Below are positions 1 to 11,489 of a stretch of 64,000 nucleotides of DNA, one piece after another. Every line of letters begins with the position of its first letter. The first letter of the stretch is position 1. The notes below the pieces were generated by a model that did no database searches, was not told where the DNA came from, and saw only the letters and a program-made list of their open reading frames with translations. The DNA lies in contig JAMFTG010000314.1 in assembly GCA_023974075.1 (NCBI GenBank), positions 46,001 to 110,000 on the forward strand. Direction: 5' to 3'. A program made the translations under genes and the position numbers. This DNA is from Chaenocephalus aceratus (lineage: Eukaryota > Chordata > Actinopteri > Perciformes > Channichthyidae).

Positions 1-288
1 TGAACTACAGCACGGTCACATGACTTCACGTCACCACCGCTAAGCTAAAGGCGGCTAATGTTGGGCTATAAATGAACTACAGCACGGTCACATGACTTCA
101 CGTCACCACCGCTAAGCTAAAGGCGGCTAATGTTGAGCTATAAAGGATCTACAGCACGGTTACATGACTTCACGTCACCACCGCTAAGCTAAAGGCGGCT
201 AATGTTGGGCTATAAATGAACTACAGCACGGTCACATGACTTCACGTCACCACCGCTAAGCTAAAGGAGGCTAATGTTGGGTGTGAAA
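1..288 (-). repeat. Satellite A, minor array (about 4 units of 72 bp)
   Basis: About four units read as CTACAGCACGGTCACATGAC, then TTCACGTCACCACCGCTAAG, then an AAAGGCGGCTAATGTTGGGC-type segment. This is the reverse complement of the large array at 4333-7235 and the same orientation as 54057-54925. The array is cut by the window's left edge. At its right end it runs into GATTATTTTCTGCAATAATC, a block also found just beyond the main array at 7317. Confidence 0.95.
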
Positions 289-832
289 ATGATTATTTTC
301 TGCAATAATCCAAAATCCAATGTTTCAGAACTTTATACCCTATCAAAGTTTAAAACCTTTTTAGAAAGTTTAAATATTTTATTTTGTAGGACTTCACTCA
401 GATGTGTTAGGTCTCTGGAAGGTCCAGTAACTTAATGGATTCTTCTTATTTCTTTATACATTGGATCAATTGAGATTCAGGTGGATTGGTTTTCCTCCTA
501 TTTCCAGTTTTTATGCTAAGCTAAACTAAGCTAGTAAAGGTAGCTTTTCGAACTTACTGTACAAACATCAGAATGCTGTTTATCTGCACGTCTAACTCCC
601 TGCAAGAAAGCAAATGTGTATTCCCCGAAACTGGCGAACTCTACCTTTAAACGACAACCCGGCTCTTACTTCACCAGAGTCCTCTCCGCTGTGCAAACAC
701 AGAAACACCTGCACACGCGCTGACATTTTTCATCATCATGTTACTGAGCTCCGCCCGCCTGCAGCCGTTTCCACTGTGCGTCAAAGGAAAGGTGATAGGC
801 TACAATCACCACCATAATCATCATAAAACACA

Positions 833-836
<4 letters not shown>
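289..836. other. No gene recognised; repeat flank
   Basis: Bases 289-316 repeat the block found at 7317-7345 and look like flanking sequence carried with satellite A. The rest is AT-rich sequence with short open frames only; nothing codes recognisably. Confidence 0.5.

Positions 837-918
<82 letters not shown>
837..918. repeat. (CA)n microsatellite
   Basis: About 41 uninterrupted CA dinucleotides. The histidine/threonine-rich frame across it is a by-product of the repeat. Confidence 0.98.
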
Positions 919-922
<4 letters not shown>

Positions 923-1309
923 ATCAGGAGCCAGAGTGGGGTTTTTCTTTTCCCCCGGGCTGGCGGGGAGGAGGAGAGCGAAAAGTCAACATTTCCAGGG
1001 TGAAGCTAAATGTCGGAGCTGCAGCCGTTCCGACCGCAGGAACGTTAAGAAAACACCTGTGGCTCAGGTGGAAAAGCGAGGCCTCTCGGGCGCAGAGAAG
1101 GAGCCCTTTCTCTCACGATCAAGCCTCTCAGCACATGGCCACTTGACACAGCTTGAGAGGGAAAGCTGTGATTCACTGCAGAGTCGGGACAGACCTTCAA
1201 CCCTCTGATGTCGAATTAAGAAGAAAAACAAAGAGCAACAATCAATAGGCGTTCTTAATGAGCTGTGGCAGATTAAAACCTTTAAGAAAACATGACAACA
1301 TTTTAATCA
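919..1309. other. Unassigned sequence
   Basis: Moderately GC-rich with a short open frame continuing from the CA repeat. No domain, splice pattern or repeat family was recognised. Confidence 0.4.
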
Positions 1310-2200
1310 ACCTGATCTCACCAGAATGCGTGACTCCACCACGACTCCTTTACACCGCAATGCGTGGTGGAGTCACGAACTTTGTTACATTCACGTGTCG
1401 GCACCACGCAAACAACCCCAATGTAAAGTGACTGAGGCTCCTTTGTCGTGGTGCACACACGCATTTCTACAACGTCCCGCAGTGAGCTTTTATTCTATAA
1501 AACGTTTTTTTAAATCTACTTTATAGCTTGCAGTAACTCGCGGGAGGCTTCTTTTATTTTATTTGTATTCATAATTATTTTAATTTTTCGTCAGAATGTA
1601 AAAATTACATTAGTTACGAATTTGTGTTCTCAAAAAACAGTGCATTGTGGGTAATGCAACTGTGATTTTTATTAAATTAGTTTTTAAGGAAGGCCAGAGC
1701 TTCAGCTGTGTCAAATAGATTGTTCCCTTTAGTTAACGTTATTTAAAAGATAATGATCATGTCCCCTCTATTGTATTACGAGCGTCCATTCCCATTGGAT
1801 AACGGAGAATTGTACACCCGGAAGTAAGTATTCTCCTTCCTGTCGATTGATGTCACAGAGATATCTGCACTACTCATCGACTAAAAAACACCAGATTATC
1901 CTTGTTAATTACACAACATTGATTGGTTTGAATTGTGTGCAATGCTTTTGTATTTTTCCCCTTCGATTCGGAGAAACAAATGTTTTTTCTGAGTTTTAGG
2001 ATGGCCGAAGACACTACACTACCCAGAATCCTCAGCTATCGTTTGGGACTACACCATGTGCTTAGCCTGACAAACCCTGTGATGAGTCCTCAACCTCTTT
2101 GATTGGATGCGCGAAGTTTACACAGAGCGTCAAAAAGGACTTTGAAATGGAATGAAACCCATCGACGGCACACTAATCAAAACAGGAATCGAACGTGTCC
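1310..2200 (+). mobile_element. Older copy of the repeat family forming the inverted arms at 23.5 and 29.5 kb
   Basis: Bases 2000-2190 (CCCAGAATCCTCAGCTATCG and on through GAGCGTCAAA, TTTGAAATGGAA, GAACG) parallel 24060-24290, where the same blocks occur in the same order. The left end, CCTGATCTCACCAGAATGCG, resembles the arm terminus CCCAGTCTCACGGCATTTCG in layout. The copy is diverged and I see no open transposase in it. Homology over 2000-2190 is directly visible; the element limits are inferred. Confidence 0.5.
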
Positions 2201-2217
2201 TACCCCCCCTCACCCCC

Positions 2218-2720
2218 TTAGGTCACAGGCTCCTCCAACAGTGCTACGCAATACAACGGATACACAGAAAAAATAGTGAAATAGTGCAATAAGAGTCTAT
2301 ATACAAGTGATTGGAATATGATATATTAGATAAATAATTTCTAAGTAGCAGCCAGATGAATGTTATTTCTAAGTTCAGGTGTTTAATAATCGTATAGCCT
2401 GTGGGATGAAGCTGTCTCTGTGTCTGGTGGTTTTAGTCCGGATGCTGTGGTACCGCCTGCCAGACTGCAGCAGACAGAACCGTTTGTGGCTGGGGTGATG
2501 GGGTCTTTTATAATCCTGAGGGCTTTCTTTAAGGTTAACCTGGTATTTTTACTCCACTACATTTATTTTAGTTACTTTACAGATTTGGATTAATGATGTG
2601 AAATATAAACAACCCTTAAATCAGACTTTAGTTACACCTGAGTACAATTCAGTGAAGGTGATCGTCAAGTGCCAACAATCAGGCGAGATATTTGATAGTT
2701 GGTGCTTGAGAAGAACACAC
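2218..2720 (+). repeat. Dispersed repeat blocks shared with 22.9-24.8 kb
   Basis: Two blocks recur elsewhere in the window. Bases 2220-2310 (GGTCACAGGCTCCTCCAACA … GTGCAATAAGAGTCTATATA) match 22948-23115. Bases 2535-2720 (GGTATTTTTACTCCACTACA … TTTGATAGTTGGTGCTTGAG) match 24597-24775 almost base for base. The stretch between them (GGATGAAGCTGTCTCTGTGT) looks like interspersed-repeat sequence, but I cannot name the family. Confidence 0.75.
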
Positions 2721-2945
2721 TTTCATTTAAACATTTATAAAACATTTAAAAAATGACATTTCACAAAAAAATATAAAGAAATGTAAAATACAAATATTTA
2801 AAAACAGCATTTCACCCCATAAAATATAACGAAATTCAAACAACATTTCAAACATAAAAAAACGAAACACAACATTTTACTAATATTAGCACCATGTAAT
2901 GTTAATGACTGGAAAATGGTTCCTTAGACGTTTGTAAATCATTAG
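2721..2945. other. AT-rich, no feature
   Basis: A-rich sequence with short diverged repeats of an ACATTTCA-like word; nothing coding. Confidence 0.4.
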
Positions 2946-3074
2946 CCGCTTTCACACCAAGTACTTAGCCGGTACTTAGTCCCCCCGAACTCTTTAGTCC
3001 CCGCCGGTACTGTCCTAGTAGATCGCGTTCGGAATAAGTCCCTGCGGGAGGATTACGCAAATGAAGCCGCTGAC

Positions 3075-3106
<32 letters not shown>

Positions 3107-3590
3107 CTTCTTCTTCTTCTTCTTCTTCTTCTTCTTCTTCTTCTTCTTCTTCTTCTTCTTCTTCTTCTTCTTCTTCTTCTTCGGGTTTCCTGGCAGGCCC
3201 CAAACAACTTCACGGCGTATACTGCCACCCCCACCCGCTGTACATGAGGCGTCTGTTCATCTTCCTCAGACGTGATGGAGTTGACTGAAGTTGTGGTTTT
3301 TGTGCTGGGTTAATAATGCGAGCAAATAAAATGGCGGCTTCACAAAACTTTTCGGAGTTTTACGGGGCGTGGTTTGCAATTCGCCCAGCCAATCAGCAAT
3401 TGTTAGTGTGGCCGACACACCCACGAACCATTTCCTCCTCAGGAAAGTGCTACCTCTCTAGCAGGGACGATCTGAAAAGGTTCGCACAATTTTGGACTAG
3501 GCCCAGATCCTTTTTGGTGTGAAACCAAACCCCCCCCCCCTCTCGGCCTAGTTCGGGGGGGAAAAGTACTCCGGTGTGAGAGCGCCTAAT
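2946..3590. mobile_element. MITE with imperfect terminal inverted repeats carrying a (CTT)n tract
   Basis: The left end CCGCTTTCACACCAAGTACT and the inverted right end (CGCTCTCACACCGGAGTACT on the reverse strand) pair over about 20 bp. A second pair (GTACTTAGTCCCCCCGAAC versus GTTCGGGGGGGAAAAGTAC) lies just inside. The flanks read TAG and TAA, compatible with a decayed TWA duplication of a PIF/Harbinger element, which is an inference. No transposase is present. Confidence 0.55.
3078..3182. repeat. (TTC)n / (GAA)n microsatellite
   Basis: About 35 uninterrupted triplets. The frames encoding poly-Ser, poly-Arg and poly-Glu on the two strands are artefacts of the triplet repeat. Confidence 0.98.
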
Positions 3591-4123
3591 CTTGGAAACT
3601 AAAGTCTAAAAAAACCAAAACCCGGAGGATCTGAGAAACCTTCACAATCATTTATTTTTTTAATTTCTGATTGTGTTGGCTAAGAAAACCAAAACTGATC
3701 ATTAATGTGATTTTTTAATCAATAAACGTCTGTAGCTCCGAATATTTTATTATATTTCTGAAGTATTTCACATCAAACAAACTTCGACCAACTTTTATGT
3801 GCGTCTGCATGGCATCTGCTTTGAACTTAAACATGTCTGCTCAAGAAGTCTCTGTGAATATCTTTGGTCAAGTAAACTCCGTCTGACACACAGAACAGAC
3901 ACATCCCAGGAAACAATGTAAATACAATAACCTTCATAACAACAATAAAGAAATGCGCTGACGTGAATGCGGTCGTTCTGATTGTACGTTTGTTTCTCTC
4001 TGGGTTTTTATACCCAGACTCTTTTTATTTTGTTTCCAGCGCTGCCTGAGTAAAGGGTTTAGGGTTCACCAAGCGTATCCAAACTGTCTCAGTTTCCATG
4101 TTCAGTCTCAGCACATGATGATG
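3591..4123. other. Unassigned sequence
   Basis: AT-rich non-coding sequence; no repeat family or gene recognised. Confidence 0.4.
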
Positions 4124-4198
4124 CCTCCTCCTCCTCCTCCTCCTCCTCCTCCTCCTCCTCCTCCTCCTCCTCCTCCTCCTCCTCCTCCTCCTCCTCCT
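4124..4198. repeat. (CCT)n microsatellite
   Basis: About 25 CCT triplets without interruption. Confidence 0.97.
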
Positions 4199-4332
4199 AA
4201 AAATTAGTCACGCGTCAGTGTGTTTTAAAATATTTTCCCAGCTGAGCAGGTTATGTTTGTCCAGGATTTTGCAATGGTGGTAAGTATGCAACATGTTATT
4301 GTACGTGCTACAGGTGGAGCAATTTTTAACAA

Positions 4333-7235
4333 CTTTCATGTGACCATGCTGTAGTTCCTTGATAGCAACATTAGCCTCCTTTAGCTTAGCGGTGGTGACG
4401 TGAAGTCATGTGACCGTGCTGTAGTTCCTTTCGAGCAACATTAGCCTCCTTTAGCTTAGCGGTGGTGACGTGAAGTCATGTGACCGTGCTGTAGTTCCTT
4501 TCGAGCAACATTAGCCTCCTTTAGCTTAGCGGTGGTGACGTGAAGTCATGTGACCGTGCTGTAGTTCCTTTATAGCCCAACATTAGCCACCTTTAGCTTA
4601 GCGGTGGTGAAGTGAAGTCATGTGACCGTGCTGTAGTTCCTTTATAGCCCAACATTAGCCGCCTTTATCTTAGCGGTGGTGACGTGAAGTCATGTGACCG
4701 TGCTGTAGTTCCTTTATAGCCCAACATTAGCCGCCTTTATCTTAGCGGTGGTGACGTGAAGTCATGTGACCGTGCTGTAGTTCCTTTATAGCCCAACATT
4801 AGCCTCCTTTAGCTTAGCGGTGGTGACGTGAAGTCATGTGACCGTGCTGTAGTTCCTTTATAGCCCAACATTAGCCGCCTTTATCTTAGCGGTGGTGACG
4901 TGAAGTCATGTGACCGTGCTGTAGTTCCTTTATAGCCCAACATTAGCCTCCTTTAGCTTAGCGGTGGTGACGTGAAGTCATGTGACCGTGCTGTAGTTCC
5001 TTTATAGCCCAACATTAGCCGCCTTTATCTTAGCGGTGGTGACGTGAAGTCATGTGACCGTGCTGTAGTTCCTTTATAGCCCAACATTAGCCGCCTTTAT
5101 CTTAGCGGTGGTGACGTGAAGTCATGTGACCGTGCTGTAGTTACTTTATAGCCCAACATTAGCCGCCTTTAGCTTAGCGGTGGTGACGTGAATTCATGTG
5201 ACCGTGCTGTAGTTCCTTTATAGCAACATTAGCCACCTTTAGCTTAGCGGTGGTGACGTGAAGTCATGTGACCGTGCTGTAGTTCCTTTATAGCCCAACA
5301 TTAGCCACCTTTAGCTTAGCGGTGGTGACGTGAAGTCATGTGACCGTGCTGTAGTTCCTCTATAGCAACATTAGCCTCCTTTAGCTTAGCGGTGGTGACG
5401 TGAAGTCATGTGACCGTGCTGTAGTTCCTTTATAGCCCAACATTAGCCTCCTTTAGCTTAGCGGTGGTGACGTGAAGTCATGTGACCGCACTGTAGTTCC
5501 TTTATAGCCCAACATTAGCCTCCTTTAGCTTAGCGGTGGTGACGTGAAGTCATGTGACCGTGCTGTAGTTCCTTCATAGCCCAACATTAGCCTCCTTTAG
5601 CTTAGCGGTGGTGACGTGAAGTCATGTGACCGTGCTGTAGTTCCTTTATAGCCCAACATTAGCCACCTTTAGCTTAGCGGTGGTGACGTGAAGTCATGTG
5701 ACCGTGCTGTAGTTCCTTTATAGCCCAACATTGGCCTCCTTTAGCTTAGCGGTGGTGACGTGAAGTCATGTGTCCGTGCTGTAGTTCCTTTATAGCCCAA
5801 CATTGGCCTCCTTTAGCTTAGCGGTGGTGACGTGAAGTCATGTGACCGTGCTGTAGTTCCTTTATAGCCCAACATTAGCCTCCTTTAGCTTAGCGGTGGT
5901 GACGTGAAGTCATGTGTCCGTGCTGTAGTTCCTTTATAGCCCAACATTGGCCTCCTTTAGCTTAGCGGTGGTGACGTGAAGTCATGTGACCGTGCTGTAG
6001 TTCCTTTATAGCCCAACATTAGCCTCCTTTAGCTTAGCGGTGGTGACGTGAAGTCATGTGACCGTGCTGTAGTTCCTTCATAGCCCAACATTAGCCTCCT
6101 TTAGCTTAGCGGTGGTGACGTGAAGTCATGTGACCGTGCTGTAGTTCCTTTATAGCCCAACATTAGCCACCTTTAGCTTAGCGGTGGTGACGTGAAGTCA
6201 TGTGACCGTGCTGTAGTTCCTTTATAGCCCAACATTGGCCTCCTTTAGCTTAGCGGTGGTGACGTGAAGTCATGTGACCGTGCTGTAGTTCCTTTATAGC
6301 AACATTAGCCTCCTTTAGCTTAGCGGTGGTGACGTGAAGTCATGTGACCGTGCTGTAGTTCCTTTATAGCCCAACATTAGCCACCTTTAGCTTAGCGGTG
6401 GTGACGTGAAGTCATGTGACCGTGCTGTAGTTCCTTTATAGCCCAACATTAGCCTCCTTTAGCTTAGCGGTGGTGACGTGAAGTCATGTGACCGTGCTGT
6501 AGTTCCTCTATAGCCCAACATTAGCCTCCTTTAGCTTAGCGGTGGTGACGTGAAGTCATGTGACCGTGCTATAGTTCCTTTATAGCCCAACATTAGCCTC
6601 CTTTAGCTTAGCGGTGGTGACGTGAAGTCATGTGACCGCACTGTAGTTCCTTTATAGCCCAACATTAGCCTCCTTTAGCTTAGCGGTGGTGACGTGAAGT
6701 CATGTGACCGTGCTGTAGTTCCTTTATAGCCCAACATTGGCCTCCTTTAGCTTAGCGGTGGTGACGTGAAGTCATGTGACCGTGCTGTAGTTCCTTTATA
6801 GCCCAACATTAGCCTCCTTTAGCTTAGCGGTGGTGACGTGAAGTCATGTGACCGTGCTGTAGTTCCTTCATAGCCCAACATTAGCCTCCTTTAGCTTAGC
6901 GGTGGTGACGTGAAGTCATGTGACCGTGCTGTAGTTCCTTTATAGCCCAACATTAGCCACCTTTAGCTTAGCGGTGGTGACGTGAAGTCATGTGACCGTG
7001 CTGTAGTTCCTTTATAGCCCAACATTGGCCTCCTTTAGCTTAGCGGTGGTGACGTGAAGTCATGTGACCGTGCTGTAGTTCCTTTATAGCAACATTAGCC
7101 TCCTTTAGCTTAGCGGTGGTGACGTGAAGTCATGTGACCGTGCTGTAGTTCCTTTATAGCAACATTAGCCTCCTTTAGCTTAGCGGTGGTGACGTGAAGT
7201 CATGTGACCGTGCTGTAGTTCCTTTATAGCCCAAC
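4333..7235 (+). repeat. Satellite A, main array (about 40 units of 72 bp)
   Basis: Head-to-tail units of 72 bp, with a 70-bp variant lacking CC in TATAGCCCAACA. Each unit holds TTAGCTTAGCGGTGGTGACG, TGAAGTCATGTGACCGTGCT and GTAGTTCCTTTATAGCCCAA. Variants (GCCACC/GCCTCC/GCCGCC, ATTGGCC, TGTCCGTG, CGCACTG) recur in blocks, showing duplication of multi-unit segments. The array is opposite in orientation to 1-288 and 54057-54925. There is no open frame of note. Confidence 0.97.
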
Positions 7236-7345
7236 ATTAGCTTTTTACTTCAGAAATCATAAAGTGGTGTTAATATGTGGAGATTATCCTGCTGAACCAA
7301 ATGTTTGTTTGACACAGAGATTATTTTCTGCAATAATCCAAAATC
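7236..7345 (+). repeat. Flanking segment of the element that carries satellite A
   Basis: Bases 7245-7290 (GGTGTTAATATGTGGAGATT at the core) match the reverse complement of 54010-54062, directly beside the other A array. Bases 7317-7345 (GATTATTTTCTGCAATAATC) match 289-316 beside the first array. The satellite therefore appears to travel inside a larger dispersed repeat. Confidence 0.7.
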
Positions 7346-7965
7346 ACATAGAGAAATCCCATTGAACCGAAGAGATGCTGCCTTCAGGGTCAGCCTTCAA
7401 AATACGTCATCCCTGCACCACTGTATCAATAAATCAATGAAACCGCCAGTGGAAGATGTCTGTACATGGGCAAATATCAGAAACATATAAATGTATTCAA
7501 ACACATTCACACCCGTTAACCAAAACTCATTTTGTTAACTCTAATTATAGTGGAACCATTATATTAGTGGACAATGTGACTAATATTTCCAATTATAAAA
7601 TACAGGCCCGAAATCGGCCCATCAACACATCTGTCCAGCCTAACCGTGAATATTCTATATTTCCTTCCTGACATCTAAACACGCTCTCTTTCCCCTACGC
7701 TGAGATGTTTTTATAAACACAGCAGCAGATTTCCACAGCGACAACAGGACGCGTCTCCAAGCACCGGCTCACCGTTATGGAAGCAGGGTGACTGGGAACA
7801 AATTTACTCTTTATTTTATTGGTCTAACCTCACGGCAGACGCTGTCTCGCTGTGCGGTTTTACCAGCGTCACTCACCCCTGTCTGTCTAAATATCAGCAG
7901 CCTCCACACCCGCCTTCCTCTCTGAGTTATTACTGTCAATGCAGACACAGAGAGAGTTAACCATT
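7346..7965. other. Spacer between satellites A and B
   Basis: No gene recognised; short open frames only. Confidence 0.45.
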
Positions 7966-10883
7966 TATTGACTTTTTACTTAAAGAGTCCTCTCCTGCTG
8001 ATGTTCAGGTGTATATTAGTATGTAGTGTCTCTACTTTAAAGAGTCCTCTCCTGCTGATGTTCAGGTGTATATTAGTATGTAGTGTCTCTACTTTAAAGA
8101 GTCCTCTCCTGCTGATGTTCAGGTGTATATCAGTATGTAGTGTCTCTACTTTAAAGAGTCCTCTCCTGCTGATGTTCAGGTGTATATTAGTATGTAGTGT
8201 CTCTACTTTAAAGAGTCCTCTCCTGCTGATGTTCAGGTGTATATCAGTATGTAGTGTCTCTACTTTAAAGAGTCCTCTCCTGCTGATGTTCAGGTGTATA
8301 TCAGTATGTAGCGTCTCTACTTTAAAGAGTCCTCTCCTGCTGATGTTCAGGTGTATATCAGTATGTAGTGTCTCTACTTTAAAGAGTCCTCTCCTGCTGA
8401 TGTTCAGGTGTATATCAGTATGTAGTGTCTCTACTTTAAAGAGTCCTCTCCTGCTGATGTTCAGGTGTATATCAGTATGTAGTGTCTCTACTTTAAAGAG
8501 TCCTCTCTCCTGCTGATGTTCAGGTGCATATCAGTATGTAGCGTCTCTACTTTAAAGAGTCCTCTCCTGCTGATGTTCAGGTGTATGTCAGTATGTAGTG
8601 TCTCTACTTTAAAGAGTCCTCTGCTGCTGATGTTCAGGTGTATATCAGTATGTAGTGTCTCTACTTTAAAGAGTCCTCTCCTGCTGATGTTCAGGTGTAT
8701 ATCAGTATGTAGTGTCTCTACTTTAAAAAGTCCTCTCCTGCTGATGTTCAGGTGTATATCAGTATGTAGTGTCTATACTTTAAAGAGTCCTCTCCTGCTG
8801 ATGTTCAGGTGTATATCAGTATTTAGTGTCTCTACTTTAAAGAGTCCTCTCCTGCTGATGTTCAGGTGTATGTCAGTATGTAGTGTCTCTACTTTAAAGA
8901 GTCCTCTCCTGCTGATGTTCAGGTGTATATCAGTATGTAGTGTCTCTACTTTAAAGAGTCCTCTCCTGCTGATGTTCAGGTGTATATCAGCATGTAGTGT
9001 CTCTACTTTAAAGAGTCCTCTCCTGCTGATGTTCAGGTGTATATCAGTATGTAGTGTCTCTACTTTAAAGAGTCCTCTCCTGCTGATGTTCAGGTGTATA
9101 TCAGTATGTAGTGTCTCTACTTTAAAGAGTCCTCTCCTGCTGGTGTTCAGGTGTATATCAGTATGTAGTGTCTCTACTTTAAAGAGTCCTCTCCTGCTGA
9201 TGTGCAGGTGTATATCAGTATGTAGTGTCTCTACTTTAAAGAGTCCTCTCCTGCTGGTGTTCAGGTGTATATCAGTATGTAGTGTCTCTACTTTAAAGAG
9301 TCCTCTCCTGCTGATGTTCAGGTGTATATCAGTATGTAGTGTCTCTACTTTAAAGAGTCCTCTCCTGCTGGTGTTCAGGTGTATATCAGTATGTAGTGTC
9401 TCTACTTTAAAGAGTCCTCTCCTGCTGGTGTTCAGGTGTATATCAGTATGTAGTGTCTCTACTTTAAAGAGTCCTCTCCTGCTGGTGTTCAGGTGTATAT
9501 CAGTATGTAGTGTCTCTACTTTAAAGAGTCCTCTCCTGCTGATGTTCAGGTGTATATCAGTATGTAGTGTCTCTACTTTAAAGAGTCCTCTCCTGCTGAT
9601 GTTCAGGTGTATATCAGTATGTAGTGTCTCTACTTTAAAGAGTCCTCTCCTGCTGATGTTCAAGTGTATATCAGTATGTAGTGTCTCTACTTTAAAGAGT
9701 CCTCTCCTGCTTGATGTTCAGGTGTATATCAGTATGTAGTGTCTCTACTTTAAAGAGTCCTCTCCTGCTGGTGTTCAGGTGTATATCAGTATGTAGTGTC
9801 TCTACTTTAAAGAGTCCTCTCCTGCTGGTGGTGTTCAGGTGTATATCAGTATGTAGTATCTCTACTTTAAAGAGTCCTCTCCTGCTGGTGTTCAGGTGTA
9901 TATCAGTATGTAGTGTCTCTACTTTAAAGAGTCCTCTCCTGCTGGTGTTCAGGTGTATATCAGTATGTAGTGTCTCTACTTTAAAGAGTCCTCTCCTGCT
10001 GATGTTCAGGTGTATATCAGTATGTAGTGTCTCTACTTTAAAGAGTCCTCTCCTGCTGATGTTCAGGTTGTATATCAGTATGTAGTGTCTCTACTTTAAA
10101 GAGTCCTCTCCTGCTGATGTTCAAGTGTTATATCAGTATGTAGTGTCTCTACTTTAAAGAGTCCTCTCCTGCTGATGTTCAGGTGTATATCAGTATGTAG
10201 TGTCTCTACTTTAAAGAGTCCTCTCCTGCTGATGTCAGGTGTATATCAGTATGTAGTGTCTCTACTTTAAAGAGTCCTCTCCTGCTGATGTTCAGGTGTA
10301 TATCAGTATGTAGTGTCTCTACTTTAAAGAGTCCTCTCCTGCTGATGTTTCAGGTGTATATCAGTATGTCGTTGTCTCTACTTTAAAGAGTCCTCTCCTG
10401 CTGATGTTCAGGTGTATATCAGTATGTAGTGTCTCTTCTTTAAAGAGTCCTCTCCTGCTGATGTTCAGGTGTATATCAGTATGTAGTGTCTCTACTTTAA
10501 AGAGTCCTCTCCTGCTGGTGTTCAGGTGTATATCAGTATGTAGTGTCTCTACTTTAAAGAGTCCTCTCCTGCTGATGTTCAGGTGTATATCAGTATGTAG
10601 TGTCTCTACTTTAAAGAGTCCTCTCCTGCTGATGTTCAGGTGTATATCATATGTAGTGTCTCTACTTTAAAGAGTCCTCTCCTGCTGATGTTCAGGTGTA
10701 TATCAGTATGTAGTGTCTCTTACTTTAAAGAGTCCTCTCCTGCTGATGTTCAGGTGTATATCAGTATGTAGTGTCTCTACTTTAAAGAGTCCTCTCCTGC
10801 TGGTGTTCAGGTGTATATCAGTATGTAGTGTCTCTACTTTAAAGAGTCCTCTCCTGCTGATGTTCAGGTGTATCAGTATGTAC
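7966..10883 (+). repeat. Satellite B, forward array (about 51 units of 57 bp)
   Basis: Units of 57 bp read TTTAAAGAGTCCTCTCCTGC, TGATGTTCAGGTGTATATCA, GTATGTAGTGTCTCTAC. Because 57 is three times 19, a 19-residue peptide repeat stays open for hundreds of codons on both strands; this is not evidence of a gene. Units are nearly identical to about 9.7 kb, then single-base indels become commoner. The array resumes after two insertions at 12327-12391 and 14123-14157, and an inverted array lies at 45945-50205. Confidence 0.97.
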
Positions 10884-10942
10884 CGGAGGTGGGGACTCGA
10901 ATCACATGACTTGACTCGAGTCAAGTCAAGGATTATGTTGTC

Positions 10943-11062
10943 GATGACGGTAATAAGAAGAGAAAAGCGGTATGCAGGGTCTGCAGCATAAAGATCAGTG
11001 ACACGACCGCCACAACATCCAACTTCATTCGTCACTACAGAAAAACCCACAGAGAAAGGTGC
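10943..11062 (+). pseudogene. BED-type zinc finger fragment of a hAT transposase
   Basis: A forty-codon open stretch contains CRVC, then SNFIRHYRKTH: the C-x2-C … H-x4-H layout of a BED zinc finger, preceded by a basic NKKRKAV segment. BED fingers form the DNA-binding N-terminus of many hAT transposases. The frame is followed by GTGCGT, a possible splice donor (inferred). The catalytic domain and the insertion domain are absent from the element, so this remnant cannot encode an active transposase. Confidence 0.75.
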
Positions 11063-11215
11063 GTGCATGTGTTTGTGTTAGCTAGAATGCTAACATAAAG
11101 TTTAAGCTACGTTAGACTTGGTTTCAAATCGATTAAGCAAAGAGAAGACAAAACGGTAAATGAACACAAGAACCTCCAAGGGATTAATTTTTACTGACCC
11201 TGATAGTGACGGGCT

Positions 11216-11218
<3 letters not shown>

Positions 11219-11296
<78 letters not shown>
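11219..11296. repeat. (GA)n microsatellite
   Basis: About 39 AG/GA dinucleotides inside the hAT element. Confidence 0.97.
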
Positions 11297-11301
<5 letters not shown>

Positions 11302-11489
11302 GAGATGCCTCGTTTATTTCCCCTGTGTTATTATCAGAAGTTACTGTACACTTTTGAATAATGTAGTTCATCTACTTTTAGTAGTTTGTTTAAATCTTTT
11401 AATGATGTTGTTTTGTTTGTAGAAGTGCATCATTCCTTGATTTATTGTAAAATGAATCTGAACTTTTTGATCGGTTAGATCATCCACAC

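Noticed and set aside
738..1208. 156-codon frame with a His/Thr repeat
   Set aside because: Created by the CA microsatellite; the downstream part has no recognisable domain.
3015..3288. Poly-Glu, poly-Arg and poly-Ser frames
   Set aside because: Artefacts of the TTC/GAA microsatellite.
4333..7235. CRISPR-like array of regular repeats
   Set aside because: Repeats abut without unique spacers, and the context is a vertebrate genome; this is a tandem satellite.
7968..10991. Long frames of 88-407 codons (and 296 codons on the reverse strand) across satellite B
   Set aside because: They are the 57-bp unit read as 19 codons; frame changes follow unit indels and there is no non-repeat coding sequence.
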